Program-made: the position numbers and the translations under genes
Shown: one piece after another, positions 56,539-63,100 of the stretch
Layout of the letters: every line of letters begins with the position of its first letter
Numbering within the stretch: position 1 is the first letter of the stretch
DNA from: Saccharomonospora piscinae
Lineage (GTDB): Bacteria; Actinomycetota; Actinomycetes; Mycobacteriales; Pseudonocardiaceae
DNA: 64,000 bases
Direction: 5' to 3'
NCBI RefSeq assembly: GCF_005862235.1
Contig: NZ_VCEK01000002.1
Location: 496,001 to 560,000 of the forward strand
Notes under the pieces: generated by a model
Told to the model about the DNA's origin: nothing
Databases searched by the model: none
The model's input: the letters and a program-made list of their open reading frames with translations, nothing else

Positions 56539-57537
56539 ATGACGGTGGACGGACCCGGGCCTTCTCGTGCCCGGCGGGTCGTGGTGGTGGCGTACCCGGA
56601 TGTCGAACTGCTCGACGTGGCGTGCCCGGGTGACGCGTTCGCCTCCGCGACGCGCTGCGGCGCACTTCCGGGCTACCGGGTGGAGCTCGTGACGGCAGGC
56701 GGGCGGGCGGTGCGGAGCTCCTGCGGGATCACGCTGACCCCGGAGCGAGCGCTGGAGCGGGTGCCGCCGGGAGTGGACACGCTGGTCGTCGCGGGTGGGC
56801 ACGGCCATGTCGCGGCGAGCGGTGACCCGACGACGGTCAAGCAGGTGCGCCGGATCGCCAGGGACAGCAGGCGGGTCGTGTCGATCTGCACCGGAGTGTC
56901 GCTGCTCGCGGCGGCGGGCCTGCTCGACGGCAGGCGGGTCGCGACCCACTGGCGGCACGCCGCGCAGGTCGCGGCCGCGTATCCGGCGGTGACGGTGGAT
57001 CCCACGCCGCTGTATCTGCGGGACGGACGCCTCTACACCTCCGCGGGCGTCACCAGCGGTCTCGACCTCAGTCTCAGCCTGATCAGCGACGACCACGGCC
57101 CCGCGCTCGCACGGGAGGTGGCGCGCACGCTGGTGACCTACCTGCACCGGCCCGGTGACCAGGCGCAGATCAGCATGTTCCTCGCCTCGGGGCTCCCGGA
57201 CGACGCGGTGGTCCGGGACCTCGCGAACCACATCAGCAGCCACCTGGCCGACGACCTGTCCACGGAACGGCTGGCCGCCAGGGCGGGAGTGAGCGTGCGC
57301 CACCTGCGCAGGCTGTTCGCGCGCCATCTGGACACCGCGCCCAGCGCGTTCGTCAGGTCGGCGCGGACCGAGGCGGTGGCGTACCTGCTGAGCACCACGG
57401 CGCTGCCGCTCGACGCGATCGCCCGGCGTTGCGGTTTCCGCTCGACCGAGACCCTGCGGCAGGCCTTCCGGGATCGCTACGAGGTCACTCCGTCTCGGTA
57501 TCGCGAGCAGGAGTTTCGCTGTCAGTCACAGGCGTGA
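56539..57537 (+). CDS. GlxA family transcriptional regulator (DJ-1/PfpI plus AraC HTH)
   Basis: A 332-residue regulator. An N-terminal DJ-1/PfpI-like domain (12-190; VVVVAYPDVELLDVACPGDA, and the nucleophile-elbow SICTGVSLLAAAGLLDGRRV with Cys) is followed by a double AraC helix-turn-helix (LSTERLAARAGVSVRHLRRL, then LPLDAIARRCGFRSTETLRQ). Such proteins sense a small metabolite and activate transport or amine-catabolism genes. A GGGGAGGG ribosome-binding site precedes the ATG. The divergent MFS gene is its likely target. Confidence 0.9.
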   Translation: MTVDGPGPSRARRVVVVAYPDVELLDVACPGDAFASATRCGALPGYRVELVTAGGRAVRSSCGITLTPERALERVPPGVDTLVVAGGHGHVAASGDPTTVKQVRRIARDSRRVVSICTGVSLLAAAGLLDGRRVATHWRHAAQVAAAYPAVTVDPTPLYLRDGRLYTSAGVTSGLDLSLSLISDDHGPALAREVARTLVTYLHRPGDQAQISMFLASGLPDDAVVRDLANHISSHLADDLSTERLAARAGVSVRHLRRLFARHLDTAPSAFVRSARTEAVAYLLSTTALPLDAIARRCGFRSTETLRQAFRDRYEVTPSRYREQEFRCQSQA

Positions 57538-57618
57538 TGCTGCGGTGTCCCCAGTTCAGTTGGCTGTGCCGCGGGTAGGCACCTAATCACGACACTCCGT
57601 GACCGAGGAGGTGGAGTG

Positions 57619-58035
57619 ATGGGTGCAGCGCGGGCCGACTTCCTCCTGCAGGCGTTCGTGGACGCCGCGAACCAGATGGAGGACTTCGCGATGGGCGTCA
57701 CGCTGAGCGTGTCGGGCGGGATCATCTCCGGCGACCTGGTGACCGCGACCCGGTGGATGGACGAGGTGGCCACGCTGGTCGAAATGGAGGGCTCGGAGGC
57801 GGCGTACCACGTCGGGAACGTGTATCGGGAGCAGGCCGGGCTGTACAAGAAAAGAGCCTCGCAGAATCGTGGTGAAGTCCACGGCGAGGTCACCTACATA
57901 CATCTGCGGAATTCGCAGTGGCTGATGCGGGAAGGTCATCTTGGCCCGGAACCGGGCGTGCACTGGCGGGGCCTGCTGACGGAGGTGTCCGGGTGGGCGC
58001 TCGGGCGGCTCCCGATACCCGTGTTGCGCTACTGA
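57619..58035 (+). CDS. Small GvpU-like protein, function unknown
   Basis: A 138-residue protein. The N-terminal part, FLLQAFVDAANQMEDFAMGV followed by TLSVSGGIISGDLVTATRWM, resembles the gas-vesicle accessory GvpU pattern (short helix, then a GxTLxVxGxxISGxL strand pair). No gas vesicle genes lie nearby, so the name is only a fold-level suggestion. GGAGG lies 7 nt before the ATG; a GTG one codon upstream is possible. It ends 15 bp before a parS-like palindrome. Confidence 0.6.
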   Translation: MGAARADFLLQAFVDAANQMEDFAMGVTLSVSGGIISGDLVTATRWMDEVATLVEMEGSEAAYHVGNVYREQAGLYKKRASQNRGEVHGEVTYIHLRNSQWLMREGHLGPEPGVHWRGLLTEVSGWALGRLPIPVLRY

Positions 58036-58050
58036 CGGCCCGCCACGACG

Positions 58051-58066
58051 TGTTCCACGTGGAACG
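58051..58066. other. parS-like palindrome
   Basis: TGTTCCACGTGGAACG differs from the parS consensus at two of 16 positions, and its core GTTCCACGTGGAAC is a perfect 14-bp palindrome. It lies between the GvpU-like and CsbD genes, 18.3 kb from the main parS group. Confidence 0.7.
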
Positions 58067-58095
58067 ACCGAGACGACCAACCCGCTGACCTGAGG

Positions 58096-58329
58096 TTACT
58101 GCTGGGAACGCTCGCGGGCCTCGGCCTCGGAGGCGTCCTGCTGTGCCTGTTTGGCCTGCTCCTGCTTCTCGGCGGCCTCCTGCTGGGCGCGTGCCTTGTC
58201 CTGCTGCGCGCTGCCCTCGCGTTCCATCTCGTCGTTGCCGAGGAAAGTCCCCGCGGCCTCCTTGACGCGACCTTTCATGTCCTCGACCGCGCCCTTGATG
58301 CCTTCTTGCCGCTCGTCGCCACCGGTCAT
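58096..58329 (-). CDS. CsbD family stress protein
   Basis: A 77-residue, highly charged, helical protein: GGDERQEGIKGAVEDMKGRV, then KEAAGTFLGNDEMEREGSAQ, typical of CsbD-like general stress proteins, with a Gln/Ala/Glu-rich C-terminus. ATG 58329 has GGGAGG 7 nt upstream; the longer frame is not needed. Function in the family is not established. Confidence 0.88.
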   Translation of the reverse strand: MTGGDERQEGIKGAVEDMKGRVKEAAGTFLGNDEMEREGSAQQDKARAQQEAAEKQEQAKQAQQDASEAEARERSQQ

Positions 58330-58459
58330 CGCATTTCCTCCCTTTTCGTACATCGTCCGTCGCCAGCTACCCGAGGGGTGGACCGCGTAAACGCCGCCCC
58401 GGCGGCGTGCAGTAACATCGCTGGTGCACGGTCAGCAGGTTGTCGAGGAGGGCTTCACC

Positions 58460-58648
58460 GTGAAGAAGCTGTTGGCACTCGCGGTTGTCGCGGGCGGCGT
58501 GTTCTTCGTGATCAAGCGCAACAAGGACGCGAAGGCCGAGGCGGACCTGTGGCGCGAAGCCACTGCCCCGACCGAGCGACCCACGAACGGTGTGTCCCCG
58601 AACGGCAGCGCCCCGGCCAAGGCCGGTTCGGACGCCGCCAAGAACTGA
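58460..58648 (+). CDS. DLW-39 family protein
   Basis: A 62-residue protein: one N-terminal helix (KKLLALAVVAGGVFFVIK) and the family motif ADLWREAT. It is a widespread small actinobacterial membrane protein found near tRNA-Ala at the origin; the function is unknown. GTG 58460 is supported by GAGGAGG; a GTG at 58424 lies only 5 nt after the TAACAT -10 box (58413-58418) and adds a poorly conserved leader. Confidence 0.85.
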   Translation: MKKLLALAVVAGGVFFVIKRNKDAKAEADLWREATAPTERPTNGVSPNGSAPAKAGSDAAKN

Positions 58649-58679
58649 CGCACACCGCGGGTCCCATGGCTCGCGGTCC

Positions 58680-58752
58680 GGGGCTGTAGCTCAATTGGTA
58701 GAGCGCCGCTTTTGCAAGGCGGAGGTCAGGGGTTCGATTCCCCTCAGCTCCA
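58680..58752 (+). tRNA. alaT: tRNA-Ala (anticodon TGC)
   Basis: A 73-nt cloverleaf: acceptor GGGGCTG/CAGCTCC, anticodon loop TTTGCAA (TGC at 58713-58715), T-arm AGGGG-TTCGATT-CCCCT, discriminator A, no encoded CCA. It lies 32 bp after the DLW-39 gene. Confidence 0.98.
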
Positions 58753-58846
58753 CAGTTTGACCTGGGAAGATGCGCCTAGTCCGCCTTTCCGCCAGGTCTG
58801 CGCCGGTGGCGACCACATGCAGGTCGCGCGACACTGCTGCTATTAC

Positions 58847-58886
58847 ATCCCCCACGCCTCCCCGTGATGCGTACTTGGGGGATTTT
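58847..58886 (+). terminator. Terminator downstream of tRNA-Ala
   Basis: ATCCCCC (58847-58853) pairs with GGGGGAT (58877-58883), with inner CGC/GCG pairing, followed by TTTT. The rest of the 296-bp gap before the DGPF gene (58753-59048) shows no gene. Confidence 0.6.
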
Positions 58887-59048
58887 CTCTGTCCACGGCC
58901 AGTGACGCCGAATGCCACACATCGCGTGAGGCGAGGGTCTCACCGGGGAAATCCCTCCCGCGCTGTCCATCCCGGCATCTCCCGTTCGTGGTTGTCTTGT
59001 GCGGCGACGCTGCCGTGCTGGGACAACGCACATCGAGGGAGTCGGACC

Positions 59049-59399
59049 ATGAAGTACATGCTGCTGATCAACGCCGGTGCGGTTGGCGCCAACGGCAAGG
59101 CGCCGGGATGTGAGGTCGAGGACTGGCTGGCCTACCACAAGGAGGTCCAGGAGGCCGGGGTTCTGGTCTCCAGCGAATCGCTGGCCGACCTGGTCACCGC
59201 CACCGCTGTGCGGGTCGACGAGGACGGCAGGCGGACCGTGACCGACGGGCCGTTCGCCGAGAGCCGTGAGGTCCTCGGTGGTTTCTACGTCATCGACGTG
59301 CCGAACCTCGACGCCGCGCTGGACTGGGCCGCGCGTTGCCCGGGTGCGCGGGGTGACGGGGCGGTCGTGGTGCGGCCGGTCGCCGACGTCGGTGTCTGA
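59049..59399 (+). CDS. YciI/DGPF-domain protein
   Basis: A 116-residue YCII-related protein. Seen: MKYMLLINAG at the start, the DGPF motif in TVTDGPFAESREVLGGFYVI, and a closing GAVVVRPV. DGPF proteins are the regular neighbours of ECF42 sigma factors; the next gene is one, starting one base after this stop. ATG 59049 follows GAGGGAG. The catalytic role is unknown; the fold is a ferredoxin-like dimer. Confidence 0.92.
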   Translation: MKYMLLINAGAVGANGKAPGCEVEDWLAYHKEVQEAGVLVSSESLADLVTATAVRVDEDGRRTVTDGPFAESREVLGGFYVIDVPNLDAALDWAARCPGARGDGAVVVRPVADVGV

Positions 59400-59400
59400 C

Positions 59401-60681
59401 ATGCGGGACGAACGGGCCGCGGGGGGCGTGGGGCCGGTGGTGGAGGCGGTGTTCCGTGAGGAACGCGGTCGGCTGCTGGCGGCCCTCGTCCGTCGCTTCG
59501 GCGATCTCGACCTGGCCGAGGAGGTCACGTCGGAGGCCATCGAGACGGCGCTGGCGAACTGGTCGGTGTACGGCGTTCCACCCAAGCCTGGCGCGTGGTT
59601 GATGACGACCGCGCGGCGCAGAGCGGTGGATCGGCTGCGGCGGGATCAGGCGTTCGCCGCGCGGCTCGCCATCCTGCAGGTGGACGCGGACCGGGCGGAA
59701 CCCGTCGCCGCGCCGGACCTGGCCGGTGAGCTGCCCGACGAGCGGTTGCAGTTGTTCTTCACCTGCGCCCATCCGGCGCTGGCCGCCGAGGACCGGTCGG
59801 CGCTGACACTGCGGTGCCTCGCGGGGCTGACGACAGCGGAGGTCGCGCGGGCTTTCCTCGTTCCCGAGGCGACGATGGCCAAGCGGATCGTGCGCGCGAA
59901 GAAGAAGATCCGCGAGGCCCGGATACCGTTTCGGGTGCCCGCTGCCGATGAGCTGCCGGAGCGGCTGCCGGGCGTGCTCCAGGTGGTGTACTCGCTGTTC
60001 ACCGAGGGCTACGCCGCCAGCGCGGGCCCGCGGTTGCAGCGCCTCGATCTCGCCGAGGAGGCGGTCCGGCTGGCCCGGATCCTGCGCCGGTTGCTGCCCG
60101 CCGAGCGGGAGGTCGCCGGCCTGCTCGCGTTGCTGCTGCTGATCCACGCCCGGCGGGACGCCCGGACCGGACCGGACGGCGAGCTGGTGTTGCTCGACGA
60201 GCAGGACCGGGGCCGCTGGGATCGCGTGATGATCGAGGAGGGCCGCAGTCTGGTGCCCGTGGCGTTGACCGGTGGCGCGCCCGGTCGGTACGCGGTGCAG
60301 GCCGCGATCGCCGCCCTGCACGTCGAGGCCGCGAACGTCGCCACGACCGACTGGCCGCAGATCGTCGCGCTCTACGACGTGCTTCTCGCGCTCGTGCCCT
60401 CGCCGATCGTCGCGTTGAACCGGGCGGCGGCCGTGGCACTGCGGGACGGCCCGGAAGCCGGTCTGGTCCTGCTCGACGAGTTGGCCGACGAGCCGCGGCT
60501 ACGCGGCTACCACCCTTACCCGCTGGCACGGGCGGACCTGCTGCGGCGGCTCGGCCGAGGCAGCGAGGCCGCGGCGGCCTACCGGGAGGCGCTGGAACTG
60601 GCCGGTACCGAACCCGAACGCGCCCACGTTCGGCGTCGGCTGCGGGAACTGGTCAAGGACGACGACGCGCGACCGAGGTAG
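59401..60681 (+). CDS. ECF42-type RNA polymerase sigma factor
   Basis: A 426-residue ECF sigma factor with a long C-terminal extension. Regions 2 and 4 are in the first ~190 residues (VEAVFREERGRLLAALVRRF, LRCLAGLTTAEVARAFLVPE, then MAKRIVRAKKKIR). The extension (about 195-426) is TPR-like: LQVVYSLFTEGYAASAGPRL, IVALNRAAAVALRDGPEAGL, HPYPLARADLLRRLG. There is no anti-sigma gene; in ECF42 the extension itself controls activity. Paired with the DGPF gene, its probable target. Confidence 0.92.
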   Translation: MRDERAAGGVGPVVEAVFREERGRLLAALVRRFGDLDLAEEVTSEAIETALANWSVYGVPPKPGAWLMTTARRRAVDRLRRDQAFAARLAILQVDADRAEPVAAPDLAGELPDERLQLFFTCAHPALAAEDRSALTLRCLAGLTTAEVARAFLVPEATMAKRIVRAKKKIREARIPFRVPAADELPERLPGVLQVVYSLFTEGYAASAGPRLQRLDLAEEAVRLARILRRLLPAEREVAGLLALLLLIHARRDARTGPDGELVLLDEQDRGRWDRVMIEEGRSLVPVALTGGAPGRYAVQAAIAALHVEAANVATTDWPQIVALYDVLLALVPSPIVALNRAAAVALRDGPEAGLVLLDELADEPRLRGYHPYPLARADLLRRLGRGSEAAAAYREALELAGTEPERAHVRRRLRELVKDDDARPR

Positions 60682-61258
60682 AGGTCGGCGCGGCGGAGAA
60701 GCTGACCTGCCTGGTGCCGTTCAAGTCGGCTTCGACCATGTCGCCGGCGGCAGGTTGAGCGGCAGGGTGGCTGAACACCACCGGGGAGACCGGTTCGGTG
60801 CCGCTGCGGGGGTGTGTCTGATGAGGGAACAGGGGAAACTCCTGAGTACACGGCCAGCGGAAGATCATGGCTGGCCTGAGAAAGTGGGTGGCTTGCCTCT
60901 GTCGCGACGGCGTGTGGCTCATCGCTGGGGCGTCAGCCTCGATGGCAGGTCGAACGGCGTCAAGGCTCCTCGTAACCGTGGTGGAAGCGCGGCGCGAACC
61001 TGCTCTTCCGCACGCTACGCCCACCGGCAAGCGATGGCCAGCCTGGGGCCGGGCGCGCACCCCGCTGCTTGACGGCTACCTGGGGCTGTGTTCCACTGAC
61101 TGTGGTTGAAGATTTTTGTGTTCGCTGGTTTTCAGACGCTCGCAGGAGTTTTTAGCGAGCGTCATCTCGGTGCCTTTTCGGTTCCTTGGTTTCACGCTCG
61201 CAGCCCGGCCGCCTCGTGTGAGGTCGTGCCGCACGTTCGACGCGACAGGGAGATCGAT
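60682..61258. other. 577-bp region without a convincing gene
   Basis: No frame here looks like a conserved protein. 60810-61080 has short hairpins, such as GGCCAGC/GCTGGCC near 60852-60876, and a GAACAGGGGAAACTCCTGAG stretch that reads more like structured RNA than coding DNA. The last ~150 bp (from 61110) is the AT-richer leader of the cold-shock gene. Confidence 0.5.
61136..61162 (+). other. Hairpin in the cold-shock gene leader
   Basis: ACGCTCGC (61136-61143) and GCGAGCGT (61155-61162) pair perfectly around an 11-nt loop AGGAGTTTTTA. It lies about 97 bp before the csp ATG, in the long leader typical of cold-shock mRNAs. Confidence 0.55.
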
Positions 61259-61462
61259 ATGTCTCAGGGCACTGTGAAGTGGTTCAACTCGGAGAAGGGC
61301 TTCGGCTTCATCGCCCCCGACGAGGGTGGCGCTGACGTGTTCGTCCACTACTCCGAGATCACCGGCAGCGGTTTCCGCAGCCTGGAGGACAACGCCCGGG
61401 TCCAGTTCGACATCGGGCAGAGCAACCGCGGCCCGCAGGCCACGGCGGTGTCGGCGCTCTGA
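61259..61462 (+). CDS. cspA: Cold-shock protein (CspA family)
   Basis: A 67-residue single CSD protein: [20 protein letters not shown] with RNP1 (KGFGFI) and [10 protein letters not shown] with RNP2. It binds single-stranded RNA and DNA as an antiterminator or RNA chaperone. ATG has AGGGAG upstream. A long leader with a hairpin precedes it; this suits cold-dependent expression. Confidence 0.95.
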   Translation: MSQGTVKWFNSEKGFGFIAPDEGGADVFVHYSEITGSGFRSLEDNARVQFDIGQSNRGPQATAVSAL

Positions 61463-61547
61463 CGCCATCGCGTCGGCCGGGCGGCCGCGCCGCAGTGGAC
61501 GTCCGGCCCACGCGCACCGCCACCCACGTTCCGGCGAGGAGCCACCG

Positions 61548-62126
61548 ATGACGTCAACACCTTCGGCACCAACCGAGGGGCCGGTGGCTCATCTCGCCGA
61601 CTCCCGTGCCCGCCACCAGCGCCAGGCGCAGGAACACCGCGCCCTGGCCGCTCGTGCCGTTGCCCGGATGGCCCAGGACCCCCAGGACGAGGCCCGGCTG
61701 CTGTCGATCCTCGACTTGAGTTCCGCGGTGGAGGCGCAACCGTGTGGCCTGGAGTCCGCGCTCGCGGCCTACATCGAGCTGGTCGCCGAGCAGGTGGATG
61801 TGCCCGCGGTGTCCGTGACCCACGAGGTGACCGACACGGCGACGGCCTATCTCGGGCTCGCCGTCCGCGCCGCCGACCTTCCGCAGCGTGACCTGATGCT
61901 CATCTGGGACGAGCGGCTCGGCTGGTCGATCGCGATCGAGCCTCGTGGCAACGACCGTCCTCCGGTGATCTGCCACCTCGGCGGTCACGTCGCACCGTCG
62001 CCCGCCGCCGTCGCGCAGTTCGTCTCCGATGTCGTTCACAAGCAGTGCCGGGGACAACTCAGCCCCGTTCCCCGCAGCCTCGATCGGGAGATGCTGACCG
62101 CGCACCTGGCCGCGGTCCCGGCCTGA
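61548..62126 (+). CDS. DUF6292-like protein
   Basis: A 192-residue soluble protein. N-terminal helices (15-75; ARHQRQAQEHRALAARAVAR) precede a domain with VTDTATAYLGLAVRAADLPQ, RDLMLIWDERLGWSIAIEPR and HLGGHVAPSPAAVAQFVSDV, which fits the DUF6292 family known mainly from Pseudonocardiaceae and relatives. The function is unknown. GAGGAG ribosome-binding site before ATG 61548. It follows cspA by 85 bp. Confidence 0.78.
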   Translation: MTSTPSAPTEGPVAHLADSRARHQRQAQEHRALAARAVARMAQDPQDEARLLSILDLSSAVEAQPCGLESALAAYIELVAEQVDVPAVSVTHEVTDTATAYLGLAVRAADLPQRDLMLIWDERLGWSIAIEPRGNDRPPVICHLGGHVAPSPAAVAQFVSDVVHKQCRGQLSPVPRSLDREMLTAHLAAVPA

Positions 62127-62134
62127 GCGGCTCC

Positions 62135-62779
62135 CTATTCGCCGTCGTAGCGGCGGCGCACCGCCGGTAGTGCCGCACGCCAGATGACGCGCCACAGTGG
62201 ACCGGGCAGATACCGGCTGCGTTCCTCGTGCCGGACCCGTCCGCGCGGGTGCGTGGCCCACCGCGCCGATCCCGGGTCGTAGTCCCGGCGATAGTCGAGG
62301 GCGCACACGTGCTTGACACTCTTGTAGCCGTACTGGGCGGGCGCGACCAGGCGCAACGGTGCTCCGTGATCGAGGGGCAGCGCCGCGCCGTCCAGCCGAT
62401 CGGCGAGAAGCACGTCCTCGGCGAGCGCGTCGTCCAGCCGCAGGCAGGCGCGGTACCCGTCCAGACCGGTGACGCTCACCCAGCGCGCCCTTGTGGAGAT
62501 TCCCACGTGCTCGCTCAGGGCGTTGTGGACGGCGTGGAACGGCACGCCCTCCCAGCGCAGGCCCAGTGCGCTCCAGGTGGTCACGCAGTGCAGGTCGCTT
62601 CGCTGACTCCGCCGCAGCTCGTCGGTGAGCAGTTCGTCGAGTGCGAGTTGCGTGGGTCGTCGCACGGCTCCGCTCACGGTGACCACCGGCCGGGCCGGTG
62701 GCGCGGGCCGCGAGCGCGCGAACTGCGGCAGCCCGAAGCGGCGCGGGGTGGTGGCGACCTGTCCCGGCGGCAGTTCCAT
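62135..62779 (-). CDS. Molybdopterin-dependent oxidoreductase (sulfite oxidase-like)
   Basis: A 214-residue Moco-binding domain. Seen: VTVSGAVRRPTQLALDELLT, the Mo-ligand Cys in SDLHCVTTWSALGLRWEGVP, GYRACLRLDDALAEDVLLAD, and PLDHGAPLRLVAPAQYGYKS with SVKHV, all as in the SUOX/YedY-type fold. There is no Tat signal, so it is likely cytoplasmic. Substrate unknown. ATG 62779 has GGAG 6 nt upstream; a GTG at 62821 lacks it. Confidence 0.9.
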   Translation of the reverse strand: MELPPGQVATTPRRFGLPQFARSRPAPPARPVVTVSGAVRRPTQLALDELLTDELRRSQRSDLHCVTTWSALGLRWEGVPFHAVHNALSEHVGISTRARWVSVTGLDGYRACLRLDDALAEDVLLADRLDGAALPLDHGAPLRLVAPAQYGYKSVKHVCALDYRRDYDPGSARWATHPRGRVRHEERSRYLPGPLWRVIWRAALPAVRRRYDGE

Positions 62780-62868
62780 CGTGGCTCCGATCGAGCGTGT
62801 ATCCGGTTTCGATCTTCCCACGGGATGGGTACCCGGTCACCTGATCGAGTAGTGAGGAGGCGAACATC

Positions 62869-63093
62869 GTGCCGAAGCCGGAGAAGCTGAAGAAGTGGCG
62901 TTCGCAGGCACGGCGGCACGCCGAGCAGGCCGAGTCCGCCGCCGAGCGGGCGGAGGCGGCGTTGCGGCGCATCGAGGAACTCACCGGCACGCGAGCCGAC
63001 AGCGACAGCGACGGCGCGGCCGACACGCGCTCGCCGGTCTACACCTCGTCGCGGGGCCGCGACGACACACCGCCCGCCGCCGAGGTGCCGTAG
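62869..63093 (+). CDS. Small charged coiled-coil protein
   Basis: A 74-residue hydrophilic protein: basic N-terminus (KPEKLKKWRSQARRHAEQAE), a heptad-like Ala/Glu/Arg helix (about 10-40) and an acidic, Ser/Thr-rich disordered tail. I do not recognise a family. A GAGGAGG ribosome-binding site 7 nt before the GTG supports translation. It ends 8 bp before the convergent phospholipase-D-like gene. Confidence 0.65.
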   Translation: MPKPEKLKKWRSQARRHAEQAESAAERAEAALRRIEELTGTRADSDSDGAADTRSPVYTSSRGRDDTPPAAEVP

Positions 63094-63100
63094 GCGCGGG

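Noticed and set aside
60653-61060. Open frames on both strands after the ECF42 gene as genes
   Set aside because: They overlap one another, lack initiation signals, and their products have shadow-type composition.
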